A DNA stretch of 64,000 nucleotides from Bugulina stolonifera (Eukaryota > Bryozoa > Gymnolaemata > Cheilostomatida > Bugulidae), in NCBI GenBank assembly GCA_935421135.1, contig OW285191.1:4131219-4195218 (forward strand), written 5' to 3'. Positions 39,401 to 54,400 of this stretch are shown here, piece by piece; position 1 is the first letter of the stretch; each line of letters opens with the position of its first letter. Made by a program: the position numbers and the translations under genes. The notes under the pieces are model-generated. The model ran no database searches and had not been told where the DNA came from. It worked only from the letters and a program-made list of their open reading frames with translations.

Positions 39401-42400
39401 TATTTCTATATAAATTTATATACAGATTATTTGTACATGAATTTATAACTTGTAGTTTATGTCATGTTACAGCAGTCAGAGAACAGTCACAGAGATGTAC
39501 TGTGTGTTACCTACATATAGTTTACAATGTATAATTATATACCGTTTCGATTTCAACATGGTAGTTATCTACACTACATGTACATACATTGTATAGTGAA
39601 CAATTAATAAAAATATAAACTATATAATTTATACATAATATACATCATTTAGGCTATATACATATGTATGCATTTGCATATTATTTATATAGTTATAGCT
39701 GTTATTATTCTAAATACGACAGAGGTTATAGGGGAGTTGTATTCTCTATTACCATGAAATTGTAAGGAAGCGTGAGGTGGAGTAGATGACCACAAATATA
39801 ACTAAATAAATAAATGAACCATTAACATAAATCAAAACTAATGGCACAGTGTGGGCACTTAACTGAATTTCCACATATCTATGTAGCACACATCATATAA
39901 TGCATTAACTATATCATATGCTACATGTACAGTAATAGGACATGCATGTCAATATAAGGTCATCACAATATTACGAATCTAATTAATTATTACACAACTT
40001 CCATAGTATATTAGTGCTAAATTGGGGAAATCGCATGCATATTATACTACTAAGTGTTTGGAAGTATTAATTTACTAAGTTAATTAAAATAACATCAAGT
40101 TTGCAAATTTACAGTGAAGTACTAATTATTATGTTAAACTGGCCATTACTACTATTTTAGGCAACGTTATTATAACTGTCCCTTCCTACAGTATGGTTTC
40201 GGTTTACTTATTTTATTCATAATTTAGGATGAAAATAGATTCAAATTATTCCAGTCCAATAGCAGTAGAAGTGGCGCAACTTTACATGCGGTGGCAGGAT
40301 AATTGGTAAATCTATAAATATTCATAACATGAGAGGAAGGTTACCATGTGATCACTCTATCTGCTGGTACATTTAGTTATTTGGTTACCATAACGACACT
40401 ATACTACAGATCTGTGTGGGTGTAGAACTGACACCTGCTCAGCTGTGTCAAATCTTCACCACCCAATTACTATTACACAAATACAGTGTATATATTAAAA
40501 TTATATATTATCATTATTTATGTTGATCTTTAGCCTGATAAATGGTATCTTATAGTAGGCCTATTCACTAGACTAATAGGCCTACAACATAGTAATACCA
40601 GTGTAGATGATTTATTACTCTATATAATATATCATAATATTACAGCAGGCATTAGAGAAATACTGTAGGTCTAGCCATATTGAACCCACTCTGAGTGTAT
40701 GACTGGACTGTGGAGTCACTCTATATTGGAGTAGTAATAGGTTGCCCCTATTATGTAATCATAACAGCAAAGGACATGTTACATTTTAATAGTAATATAT
40801 ACATACGTCCTGTAAGTACATGCATAATGTACGTACATACGTACTGTAAGTACATACGTACAGATACATACATGTACATACATTGGAGTGAAAGATATGC
40901 AATTCTTCTATACTACAGTTCTATGGAATTTAATATGTGCCAATATGAATAACATCAAATTTAATTAATAAATCTAAATATATTATGTAAATGATAGGTA
41001 TAAATGTACTAGACAATATAACTTATATTTCAACTGTGTTACTATTAATAATATGTATCATGTCTGCCTTTGCAGTTTGGAATACACTACTTGCCCTGCC
41101 AATAGGGGGCTGCTCTATCCACTATCAACATCAAGGAGTACTACATGTAGATTATTAATCTAATGATGTAATTCAACTAGTTAGGGAAATCATGAAACAA
41201 AGGGGCAAATATATAATCTCCTTTGTTAGTGTGATATAACCCTTAATTGTTAGCTTATGTTCCTGCTAATCTAACCCACCCATCACAACATTACACTACA
41301 GACTACAATTATTTTTATGGCATCACACTAATTATTTATTATTATAATGGCTTTCAAAGGTAAATTGTGTTATATTGCACTTGGGAAGGTGCAGACAAGC
41401 TTGATTATTGACAGGCACAGTGTTGGCCTTGTGTGCACTAACCATTACCAGCCATGGAGGCCATCAAATATCTGTAGTTCTGAGGCTATGGGATGCCCTG
41501 TGACCCAGACATAGGACAGTGGAGTATCAACTATTATAAGAGGAATTCTACTACATGATTGTTCCACATGAACCACACTAGAGCTGTCTTTCAGAATGTC
41601 TAGTGTGTTCTAGACTTGTCTTCCCTTCTTCTGGGAAAGATACATTATAAGGCGTTCTCCTACACAAGATCAGAATTAAACCCAAGTCAATAAACCTATA
41701 CCAATATAGAACCTGGGAGTTATATCCCCTTTCACTTTTGAATCCCAAATTTCTTGATTACTTATCGGAGTTGTCCTCCATTAGGCACTGTCATAACAAG
41801 GATCATAAAGTACTAGTAGACTATTTAGTATACACTCTTTAAGCAGTACATGACACCTTTTACCACTCTGGTATCACTATGACATACAATACAGTCACTA
41901 AAATAGTGTTAATTATAATAACAAACACTGCAAACTGCACTATATATTCTAATCACACCGCTGGTAATTGCCAATGTAAATGTAAATCAGTGTCAAGTAA
42001 ATGTAGGACATAGTAGGATTATGCAATGTTGTTACTTGTTAGTAGATTATTTTCATTACATACACACATGTGTATATATATATAGAATAGACATATTATA
42101 ATATTGTAGGATAATATCATCAAAGACAATGGTACAGTCACACATGAAAATGTAAATGATGGTGATTAACATAATATAATATTATTTAAATACCAGTCAT
42201 ATTATACATGTTGTTAAATCAGTTTATCTGTTCAGTGAATATTGACATGTCCTTGTTGTATAACACTTATGGGGTAAGTAAGTATTATCATGTGATTACT
42301 GTGTTACTATGTTAGTTTAGTCAGGTCAACAACCTACCCTACTTCTTGGTCCTGGTTATTGTATGTACTGAGTAACCACTTGAACACTAGCAATCGACCA

Positions 42401-45400
42401 ACTTCATAATATAAACAATACAGAATGTGAGACAATGTAGATCGACTTTTAATACTTACTAACTTGTATGATCTACAACTAAATGCAACTAGTTTACTAT
42501 TATTAATAATAGCTGTAGGGTAAGCTACAAGTTCGTTGTCAACTGTCATTTATACATGCGGGTCAAATCTTGGATTAGCATTAATATTGACGGATGAGGA
42601 TAACTCCAGTGCACCTTGCACAAAAAATAATAAATATTTTATTAAATACATAGTGGTTTTGATCCAATTTGCAATGGTGAACTTTTGATGTGAAGAACTC
42701 AGCCCCTGAAGGTTTATGGTAGCCCTGTATTTATTGGTGTAAGACATTGTGTAGTCTATATGTCTAGCTGATGATGAATAACTGACTACCGCGATCAAAG
42801 TGATAACTGATCAACTAATGATTGCAATGATGAGTCAGATCATGAGTGTGACTCACACAATGATTACGAGCGTGAAGCAAATTGATTCAAGAAATTTAGC
42901 CAAATAAAAAGTAAATCATCTATTATATTACTTATATATTCCCATGATAGAGAAATTATTGATATAAAAGTAGTTGGGGAGGGGAGGGGCTGTATTAGAT
43001 AGTACAAGTTAAATACTGCACCGAATTAATCGACATTCAACAGTGTAGCCTACAAATATATTGGTATATATTTAGTGCTAGCCCATAGCTATTCTACAGC
43101 AGTTTAGAATGAAGTCAAGATCTCTTATACCAAAGGTTATGCTACAAAAATAAGTGACATGTCTTTAAATAGGCATTATAGAAACAGTGGCAGCAGCAGC
43201 AGCAACTAAAGACCTTGGGTGAAGGTCTTAATAATTGTACTGTGTAGTTCCAATTCATTTAAATCTGAGCAATATTGAGTGACAGTCGAGACATAAGGCG
43301 TGGGGGAGGAGTTGAGAAAGTGGTAGAATAGAAGTAGTTTTTACTACATGTAAGTAGATTTCTATTAGGCCTACTGCAGCTATTACATGTACAAATGTAA
43401 CTCTAGACTACATAATAAATTGAAGTTAGTAATAATGCAAAATTACATCCTTATAAATGTTGATTAATGATTAAAAAGTACAATAATATAATTAAAATAT
43501 AAACACACATGTGCATGTAAGGCTACAATAAGTGTATGTTATATTTTGGTGATCATATCATAATTGTCACTTGTACAGGGTGTAGCCTGGATATATAAAC
43601 GCTCATTACAGCAGGGTAAAAGTGTAGCTAGGTTAATGACCCTTTAAATTACTAGTATCTTACAGTAAACATAATAAAAATCTTCCGTTGTTATACTAAT
43701 TGTAATGGTGAATAATTATAATTGAATATTGTATTCTATTTACTTTATCTGTTAGAGGTTTACTGGACAATACAATAAGTTCTTACCTAATGATATAAAG
43801 GTATGCAAGTATGCCTAGCTGTAGGTAACTCTGAAAGTGATTCGAACGGTGAAGTCTTCCTTGTGGAGCAGACGAAATACAACAGTATCAGCAACAGCTA
43901 CGATAAGGTGCAGAATGAATGACCATGAATACCAAGTACACACTGATATCATGCTTCTATTTTCATCTAACCAACAAGTAGGGTGAATATTCAACCAATC
44001 AGAACAAAGTTTATTTTACTTTGGCCAATCACTGCATTCTAATGTGATCACGAATAATATTGTGCTTTTGCAAAAAGTACATTGTGCACAAACACGCAGT
44101 TGGCAACACCTGTGACCTAAACAGTATGATATTCTGGCAAAACACTGGCACCCACCTACATAGGTGGATATTTGGTTGTTTATTTTTGCAATGACATATT
44201 GATGTTAACATTTTTATATCGTATTATATATGCACATAAATTGAGGAAATTGCTGTTTTGCCAACGATTTTATTTTAACAGTCTCACAAAACGTGGTAGC
44301 AAAATATTGATGAACTTATAAGCTAACATTAACTAACTGGCAGGCGTAGAAGTGACGGAAAGGGAGGCAGCAGATGCCATACAAAGTAGATATTCTACTT
44401 CCTGTACATGCCAACAGACCTGTACTGATTGGTTACGAAAGTGGCTGTCTATATACAAGATATTAGTAGTTATATAAGAATAAGCATAACGGAATATATT
44501 AGATATATAGATATGTTTATAAACAACAGAGTGGTATGTAAAAATAAAAGAGTGCAGAAGGCAGATTGAAATGCTATATCAAGTAAAGCTAATGGTACTA
44601 AAAGAATATTATAAGCAAATTAGAACTATACTTTGCCCTACAGTAATGCTAATATAAATGTCACAAATAGACATTTGCCTCTCAATCTGGTACATTAGTT
44701 GCTAAGTATAGCATGAAATGTGTAAATATAGCACACAAGTGAAGTGAAAGATAAAATTTATGGCTAAAAACAAATTTCAAGTGCATCAGAAATGGTAGAC
44801 CATAGATAAGAATAACTTTATGCATGGCCTGCCCCAATATGGCTGTGGCTCCCATCACAGATTGTTATTCACAGGGTCTAAGATATTCTCTGTTTAGACA
44901 ATGTGGTCAAAGCTTCTACTGCTTTGGTTTGGCAACATGTCAACAGCCCAAATGCCATTTCAAATTGTTGTGGAAAGGCAAGCCCTTATACTCACATGTA
45001 CATGTATATACATTAATAATTTCCAAATATTATTTTATATGCAACTAGCCAGACTACAATCTGTAAGGTACATGCTACATGATTGTGCAAACCTAGCAGC
45101 CCAAGAACTGAGATCACTGAGAGGGGTGTATACAGAGTCACTGAGAGTGGTGGATACTGGATACATAGTCACTGAGAGGGGTGGATACAGAGTCTCTGAG
45201 AGGGGTGGATACTGGACACAGAGTCACTGAGAGGGGTGGAAAATGGATATACATTGTAAAGTCACTGAGGGGGTTGGATACTGGATACAGAGTCACTGAA
45301 AGGGTGGATACTGGATACAGAGTCACTGAAAGGGTGGATACTAGATAGAAGTAATGTAACCATGCACTAGTTTGATACTAAAGTAATGCTAGGGCCACAC

Positions 45401-48400
45401 TGACGCGAATTTTTGTGCGAATAGCGAATTTTGGCCAAAGGCGAATTCGCAAATTATAATCGAGCGTGCCACACTGCAAAAGCTATAAGCGAATTCGCGT
45501 TGATTTCACCCAATGAGGGATCAAAAATTATTATCCCCGGTCACGTTTCTCATTCACTGCAGAACTAGAACTCCGAAAAATGTAAAATAAAAATATAATA
45601 ATTATTTTATTCTTACTTTCATTCGTTTTACACAATTCTTGCAAACGGAAGTAGTCATTTTATTCATCAGTTAAAATAAATATTTTAATATAATAATTTA
45701 AACTCATGATTGATTGAAAATCCGTGGCTCTGAACACGTGACAGTAACGTGACAAGTAAAAATTGGCCAATCACAAATTAGCGAGTTGCGAATTAGCTGA
45801 TTGATATCAGCGAGTGCGAAATCGCTAATTTATCGCGAATTCGCACAAAATTTGCGATTTGCGAATTCGCCTTTGGCCAAAATTCGCTATTCGCACAAAA
45901 AATCGCGTCAGTGTGGCCCTAGCATAAGCAGTGATAGGCTGTGAATGTGCAGACAACTCCCACTGAGCGTGCAATGTTCCCTACAAGTCACACTGGGAAA
46001 GTCGGTGGTATCACTAGAGGCAGCGAGTGGAACAGAAACCAGATGTTCAGCCTAAATACCGCCCATTCATTCCCATAAATAGCACCCAAGAGGACATCAT
46101 AGTATAATTTACGAGCTTGTGTAAAACCATGACAGCTTAGCAACCCGAAATCTCCAAACTTCAAACACTAGTCAGTTATGGAATACCCAATCTACTAATG
46201 CAAGGAATACAGAAACAGACCTTGGAGAAGGCTGTCTGTCAGCCCAAGTACATACCCTGGCAGACGGAGCCTTCTGCGTTATTATTGCATTTTTATGTTT
46301 TATTTTTAACTATATTATTGGCAGTGCTTTACAAACCCCCCTCCCCACCCCCCCTGCTCCTTTTCTTCCTTTTATTAAAGAGAACTAGCATTCAGACAGG
46401 GGAGCTTTGCAAATGATTGTAATAATTAATAGAAAGTGTCCAAACTGTGGCGATAATATTGTAGAGTAAATTATTATTAATAAAAATACTAAAAGATGTG
46501 AAAATATAAGTGGAGAAAATTATAAAGATTTGCACACAAAACCACAGCACCATCAACTCACTTATATGTTTAACATAGTATGATTGGTGTATTCCAGTAT
46601 TATTCTAAGGCAGGAGCTACAAAGACAGACAACTCCTCATAAATACAATAATATAAGATCAGGTTACTTGTAATACATCTTGCCGAGCAGATAAGAAAAC
46701 TTGTTTTTGAATTACAGTGTAATTGTTGATACAGCCTTAGATCGTAAACACATAATTGAAACAATCAGGTACGAAGTTCAAACTGTAAATAACTATATGA
46801 AGTTGAATGGAGAGTAAACCCTATACAGGAAAAGCATTGACCGATATACTAAATAAAACAAAACTTTCCACAGTTAGTTAGGGTTGCGAAGTAAAACCCC
46901 CCTCAAAGGAAATCAGCAAAGAATGTCAACACGACTAATTAAATTTGACTGCTTGTACGTGAACATGACAAAGGGTTGTTTCTAAATTTACGGCACAACG
47001 CTGTCATAATTGGTGCCTAAGGCGCATAGACATGTGTTATATAAGACAGTTTGTAGCTAGAATAGGTGAAATGTGTTAGAGAATTATCAAGCCGAAATAA
47101 ACATATTCAATTTAATCATAATTATGTTAACTTCATTAATTTAGTTCACAATACAGTAGGCAACTGTTGCTATTAATATCCGTTGCAGTCGGTCAAACAA
47201 AGTGAAGTTTGGTCAAATAATGAGTAAACAGATTGCTGCACGTCGATGTAAACATTACATAATATATATTTAATTTCAACTTGCCCTAAAATACCATTGG
47301 CACCGGGCTTAAGTTGAGAGTCAATACTGTAAAAAAGCAAAGACAATTCCTATATTCTACAGCCTACTGACCACCGTCTTTAAGAAGTAGGGAGTAATGA
47401 TTTTGATACTGACACCAAATATCATGTACAATACAGTTTTAATTTAAAGGCTATTCTATGTGTGTGTATTTTATTTTAATAAACTGCAAGTAGGCTAAAT
47501 AAAAGGTAAGCTGAATCACATAGCCACAATACATACAATATAATTTATATTCTATTTCATGTTATAAAGTTCATACTGTCTCTCTCTCTCTTTGACCCCT
47601 TTTCTCAGAACTAAAGTCGCAAAAAATTGTTGATATTTGAAAAGATAATAACTTCGCACATGTACAATTCATGTCAATTAAATTACAGTAGACCCAACAA
47701 AAGTCAATTAACTGACTTTTGCTAGAATATCAACAAAAACATAATCTCCTAAAAACATATCTCTTCCTAAATAATAATGAAAATTAATATTAATGCTAAT
47801 GTTGGGAATTCCAACAGAAAGACACAATTCCCAGGAGAAAAACTGGAAAGGTTGTGCATCCAACATTTAACCATGGGATGAGAGGAGATTTCATGGCTAT
47901 GCTCAAGGAATGATATAAAACTTACTGAAGAAGGTACAATATCAACTATTGCTGGGAAAGGTGTAAAGGTAGCACTTATAAGGTATTCAATACAAAAAAA
48001 TGAAGACTATTGGTATTGGCATCATTTCCAAGTTATTAACCCCAAATCTAATTGGCATTCATAGCAAGGTTGGCCTACATGCAATAACTGAGCAGTATAG
48101 GATGACTGGGTACAGAAGCAAATTTGCTAAGGCTAGTTCGCATAAAATCTTTACTGAGTTTTATAACAAGTGTACTGAGACTGAGGCAGCACTGGTTAAT
48201 TGTGATCCAGCCTTGAAGTCAGCAGGTTATATTGTACGTATTACATGTAGTCATGTACAACATGATGTAATTAGCACTGCTGTGTGATATAGTTAGATAA
48301 CAAGTATATACATCAGGCAGCAGTAAAACATACATAATAACTTACATAATAAGTTTTCAGTGTGAATAATAAATAAATACATGCCTATCACATTAATACA

Positions 48401-51400
48401 TGCATACATTTATTACTTTCATCAAGAAAAAATTGTATGAGATTGATTCTAATGGAAAATAATCTAGCACAGGCTCCAATGCAGGTAATTTATTCCAGAA
48501 TCGACTTTTACGTCAATAAATATTATTTGCGAAAATTCACAAATTTCATGCTGATTGTGAGTGCGCTGCTACCTGATATACTGACGTAGAAATATTGATT
48601 TAGTGAATAAAAGAAGAATAACAATTCGGCAGCTTTTAATATGATGATAAAATACATGCTGTACATGATATACAATTCTAAACACAATGAACCTAAAATT
48701 AGATCGAGTTATAAGAGAGTTAAATTTTGGCATCTCTATGAAAGACGACTGCAGGCATGACGTATTTGATCACTATATTTAGTTTGTGGTTTATTTAGCT
48801 CAATGTATAACAAAGAAAGCACAACGTAACATGAAATAAAATCTCCTGGAGTGGCAGTCTAGGCCCCTTTATTCAATATTATCATAACTTTTCATACACT
48901 TATGTTTTATTCAACACTGTATATAACGGTATTGAATTAAGGTATTAAATATTACATCTCATTTCTCTATAAATAGAGAATCAGTTATAGTGAACAGCTC
49001 TTGTGATCAGAGAAATAAATTCATCTGACTAATTTTTGTCCCTAACTACAGTTACCTAACAAATAATATATTTACTGGACAAGTTTGGATAGATCACTGC
49101 ATTATATAAACGGGCAGGAAATAGAATATACATGCAGTAGGTCAGTTAAGTTAGTGAATGCACCATGCATAGTGTACACACATATACACTGTGCATGTAT
49201 ATACACGGTACTAAATAGTTGTAGGGTAGACTTTATATGCTGGGCCTATTAGATGTACAAATAGCTATCATAGATACACTCCTATGACTTAATACTTAAC
49301 CTTGACCTTCGTGTTCCCTTTATAATTCATGTTTTTAACAAGTGCGGCAACTTGTCCTATAAGCTATAACATAACATGAAGTAAAGCAGGTCAAAACAAT
49401 GCAATAGTATTTTATGTACAGTAGAATGTTATCATTATTAATATTATACTATACAACGTAGTAGTATTGTTACTATTGATAATATACGTATAGAGAAAAG
49501 ACAACTCCATGTTCCATTACATAAATGATACTATAAGCTGTAATATACAAGACTACTGTCAGTGCTTGTGTAGATAAGTGTGAGTAACTAACCCTGAATA
49601 TGGTAGATCAGGTACTACAGTCAGAGAGTATGCTACAGCCTAAATAACAATATATGTGGTGGTAAAGTAATTATTTTAAACAATACTGGTAAAAAGAACA
49701 ATACATTGTACTTGGTTTGCAAGCCTATAAGTATAACAATTAACCTGTTTACAAGCATTACTAACAGTTTTTATATTTGAATTATACCAACCTAACTATA
49801 ACATGATCCCTGTCTCAACTAGGCACTACTAGTAAAATACATGTAGATATTGCCTATATACATGTACATCTGCTAATATACTGTACATGCACATTGTATA
49901 TAACATAACGCTGGTGAACACTGTTCTACTTGTACCAGTTTCCCCAGTTCATACTAGCTCATGTCTTAAAAGCCTAGACTGTATACATGTATTTATTATT
50001 TATTATACATGTATGACATAAAAGCACATGCCATGTATACCCACCCTTATGGCTCATACTTTGTATCTTCCAACACATACAATGATATACCACGGCATAT
50101 TTCTATAGGTTAGCTGCATAGTTAGATCAGTACTTCCTGTACAGTAGACAGACCATAATATACTATATTATAAGGTAAAACATCACATCAGCATGACTAA
50201 CAATTATAGCTATTGCTGCCACTTTTAGAGTATCTAATATCAATAAGCATGTCGGCATTCTTCTATATATGGCTGTTAGTTTGCATGCTCTCCAAGACAC
50301 AGACAATGACAAACCTATAAACTAAGGATATACATATGTGCATATTATATATACATTATACCTACACGTAAGCAGTAGGATATTATATACTATGTATAAC
50401 TGGTAGATTCACAGCTTGTGATGTCACTAATGTCAATATTTAACCTGCGATGAGGTCATCATTCAGCTATAATAACTAGACAGGTCATTAAATAACTTTC
50501 TATGTTACTGGACTGTACTCACAACCCTGTATAATAGTGCATGTATAATAGTTATGTGCTAAACTTACCCCCTTGAGGTAAGAAAGTGTATTTACATGTA
50601 CATATTATTGAACACTTAGACGTACATATTATTGTACACTTAGTATATCCAGAGTTAGGCCAGTGCGACGACTTTTTCTTATCGAACAACACACACTAGC
50701 GATTTTTCCTCCACAAACACAATTTCTAGTTTAAACATGTGTCTTAATGCAGGCAATTGTCTCCTACATGCGCATCACACTATGACAGCAACTCAATTAG
50801 AAATTTTTGTTTACAGACAAACGTGCAGAATGCAATCGGTCAGAAGTTAGAAGTTAGAAGTTAGCGTTATCAGAGCGAGACGATAAATATTAAACATGCT
50901 TGATATTGGGCAAATGGGCGTTTTCACTCTATTTTGTGACGCCCTGTCGCTCCACCGTCATTTGACAGTGAACAGCAGCTTGAGATTTGCTAGTCTGTTT
51001 CGACCTTTATACCACAGCCAGAACAACCTATCATCTAAAAAACTCACTTTTTACTATATTGTACTGTGGATACATGGATATATACAGGGTTGGGAACTTT
51101 GATCTACTTTTGCATTCGATTTCCGATTTTCGATTATGCTGACTAAACCAAGGAATACAAGCATTCGATTGTTACTTTACCAAATCAATGATTGTACTTC
51201 AATCGATGATGATTTTAGAAAATGCACATGTATATTGGTATAATTTTTGTAAAAATGAAGAAATTTATTGTCTTTACTAATTCTGTCTATTACTTTAAAA
51301 TGTTATAACAACTGTGCCTAATATTACCAGTTTTATTTGCATTTTCTCATAGTTTGGAGTTATCTCCTCTACCTTTATGTTTCTTTTTAGCCTCCAAATA

Positions 51401-54400
51401 TTTATATGCACTGCAAATCTTAGCCAGAAATTCCAGGCTATTATTTCTTATTTGGTGCCAGCCACTCACATTTTATCCTAGCTTGCAAATAGAAGCTATT
51501 ATTTTGTTATTAAATAAAACAGCTCATCATCAATTTTTTTTATTAAAAAGATAAGAACTAAGCTACAAGGCTTTTCATTTATTTCCTGTACTAAACATTA
51601 CTAGCAGATTAGTGACAATCGAATGCAGCTGTAACCCTATAAAACCAACGAATACATGCATTTCGATGGCTTTGTTGGAAACCAATGATTAGGTGGAATC
51701 GATGGTGAATAGACCAAAGAAAATCACCATCGAATATCGAATGCTATTGGCGATTCCCAACCCTGGATATATATATATACATGATATATAGTGCAGTACT
51801 GATACTATATGCATATTTGAGGTAGTGCAGTACTGATACTATATGCATATTTGAGGTAGTACAGTACTGATACCATAGGCATATTTGAGGTAGTGCAGTA
51901 CTGATACTATATGCATATTTGAGGTAGTACAGTACTGTACAGTGCTGGTACTATTAATAGGCATACATGTATGTACAATATGCCAAGAGCTAGTAACAGT
52001 ACACTCTTATTATAATCTGATTATAACAAATTAACTACGTCAGCAGTGAACAAGTCACAAGGTCATAATCACAATGACATTATTGTTTATTACCTCCTCT
52101 TTTAATATAATAGCAGTTGACGTGCGCAAAACCTAGCCTGAAGCATAGTAAGTGTATCCAACAAATACATCGTAGCCCTCAGTCTGTCGAACTGGAGTGG
52201 AAAATTCATGGGGGTATATAATACCACCCGAAGATGGCAGTATAAATGCATATGAGAATGGGAACTGAGTCATTATGTATGAGTATGCTAAAGTGAGCGG
52301 TTTTGTGAACAATAAGACATCCACACTAACTACTGTCCGGTGCTGTCCACTACTGTCCGGTGCTGTCCACTGCTGTGTACTACTACAGTGCTTATACTGT
52401 AGTTCTTATATGATAGTTCACCCCTCTTGAGTGAATTACACACAATGTAGACCTACATGTGCGAACTCTCTATTAGTCCCGCCTATTATGCTCGAACTAA
52501 CTATTAGTCCTGCCTATCACCAATGACTACATGCACAAGTGTTATAAAATAATGGTGTAGAATTTCTATGTAACTCTCCCACCAATAGTATCGCACATTT
52601 GAAAATATTACTCACAGTTAGATGTCAATGAAGTATCAGGGGTATTGTGACCTCCACCATTGACCTCTGTAGGAACTGTGACATCTTCATTGAGCTCTGC
52701 ACTTGTATTTAGTTTGCTCTCACCACTATTGAACATGCCTGCCACATCATCTAAAAATATTTAACACTAGAGATCAATGCTGTATATACACGTAGTTACC
52801 AACACGTTTGCCGTCTATAGCTGTGTCCATTAGGGTCTTGGGCCATGAGTTGTTTACTGTCTGACAAGGTTATTAAACTTTGCAAACTAAAAAGTATAAT
52901 TATAATTACCATTTGAATATTTCTGCAAAGAATAGCAATTCCACATGCCAGTCTAGTTATCTACGTTCATTGTATGTAACTTATGTTATGTATGCAATTC
53001 AATGGATATTTAATTTTCAACACTGCAATGTACATGTGCATGCAACTGTGTAGGAGTTATTCCCACAATGCCAGAGAAGGACAACTCCAAGGTATAGGTC
53101 TGTGTATCTCAAGCACTGTAGCAGTGCAGGCGCACACTTCAGAGTACCAGTAGTCTCATTGGCTCTCATAAACTGAGGATGATAATAAGAAGTTATCCCC
53201 TCCCAACCAGTAGCCTCAGTTTGGACCACACATGACTGTGAGATAAAAATTTCCAAGGACGACTACCAATGGATTGCTACTGCCCTCCTGTATATGTGAA
53301 CTATCTACCAAGTGACTAGAACAGCACACATACAGATATAATAGTAGTAAATAAAAGCTATAGTTAATTAAAACAAACCTGCGAATCTGATAGGTTCTTG
53401 CTTCTGGTGCAGAGCTGATGGTGGGGCCGACCTAAATGCCACGCGTCTTGTGGCATTGGCTGAACTTCTACAACAGGTTTCAGTAGTATAGCAGTACTTA
53501 TGTGAGTTTATTAAATAAAGCTTACAGATATTACTGAAGTTGTTCCCACATGTACATCTAAGATTTGAAATGAATATTCAATACGTGAATTATAAGGAAT
53601 ACATACATGTACGAATATGTGCACATATATCTGCAACATTGTAATATGTGTCGGGTGTAAAACAGGTGCAACTTATTATAATAACTACAAGTAGTATAAA
53701 AATATACAAATAGAATAATAACTGATGAATGATAGGTGGCGATGCGAAGGGAAACTTCATGTTGAAGCATGAGGGTCCCAAATTAGGAGTTGTGTACCCG
53801 TGCGTGACTTCACTATCTTAGATTTACATGTACATGTAATATTATAACCCTTTCCCCCTCCATATTCAAGTATAATACCACAACTTGGAAAGACTGAGAG
53901 CAAGAACACTGGTTACCTAATCACTCTCTATAAACACTTGGGAACTCACACTACATAGTCCCACACCCTGTGCGCATGTGCACACATACTTCAGTATCTT
54001 TACGGTGAAGCGTGGGTGAAGCGTGAACGCGTGTGTCATGTTTACTTAGCGACCTCAGAAACGATAAAAATTAACAAATTGAGGACAACTCTAATTCAAA
54101 CGAAAAGCTGATGGGAATCCTTATAAGAAAAGAGGTAAACAAAACCAACATGAATCCTTTGAGGTCACTCCAAACCCAATTCTCAATTCAAAATATTGAT
54201 TATTTTAAGAATTTTACACAAGCATCTTTTGGTTAGGCAGAAGTCCATCAGTTTCCATTTTCATGACATTACACTGCATACTGCGTAACTAAGCAGCAAC
54301 AAACCTACCTATATATAAAAGGCTGGGGTACTAGTAGTTCTCTAGAAGCAAGCAGAGCTGCTGAGGCAGCAGTTTTAGGTCTGCTGCGTGGCGATATAAC

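Noticed and set aside
48000..48287. 95-codon plus-strand frame as an intronic gene
   Set aside because: No recognisable domain, promoter or partner exons. A frame of this length can occur by chance in a 14-kb intron.
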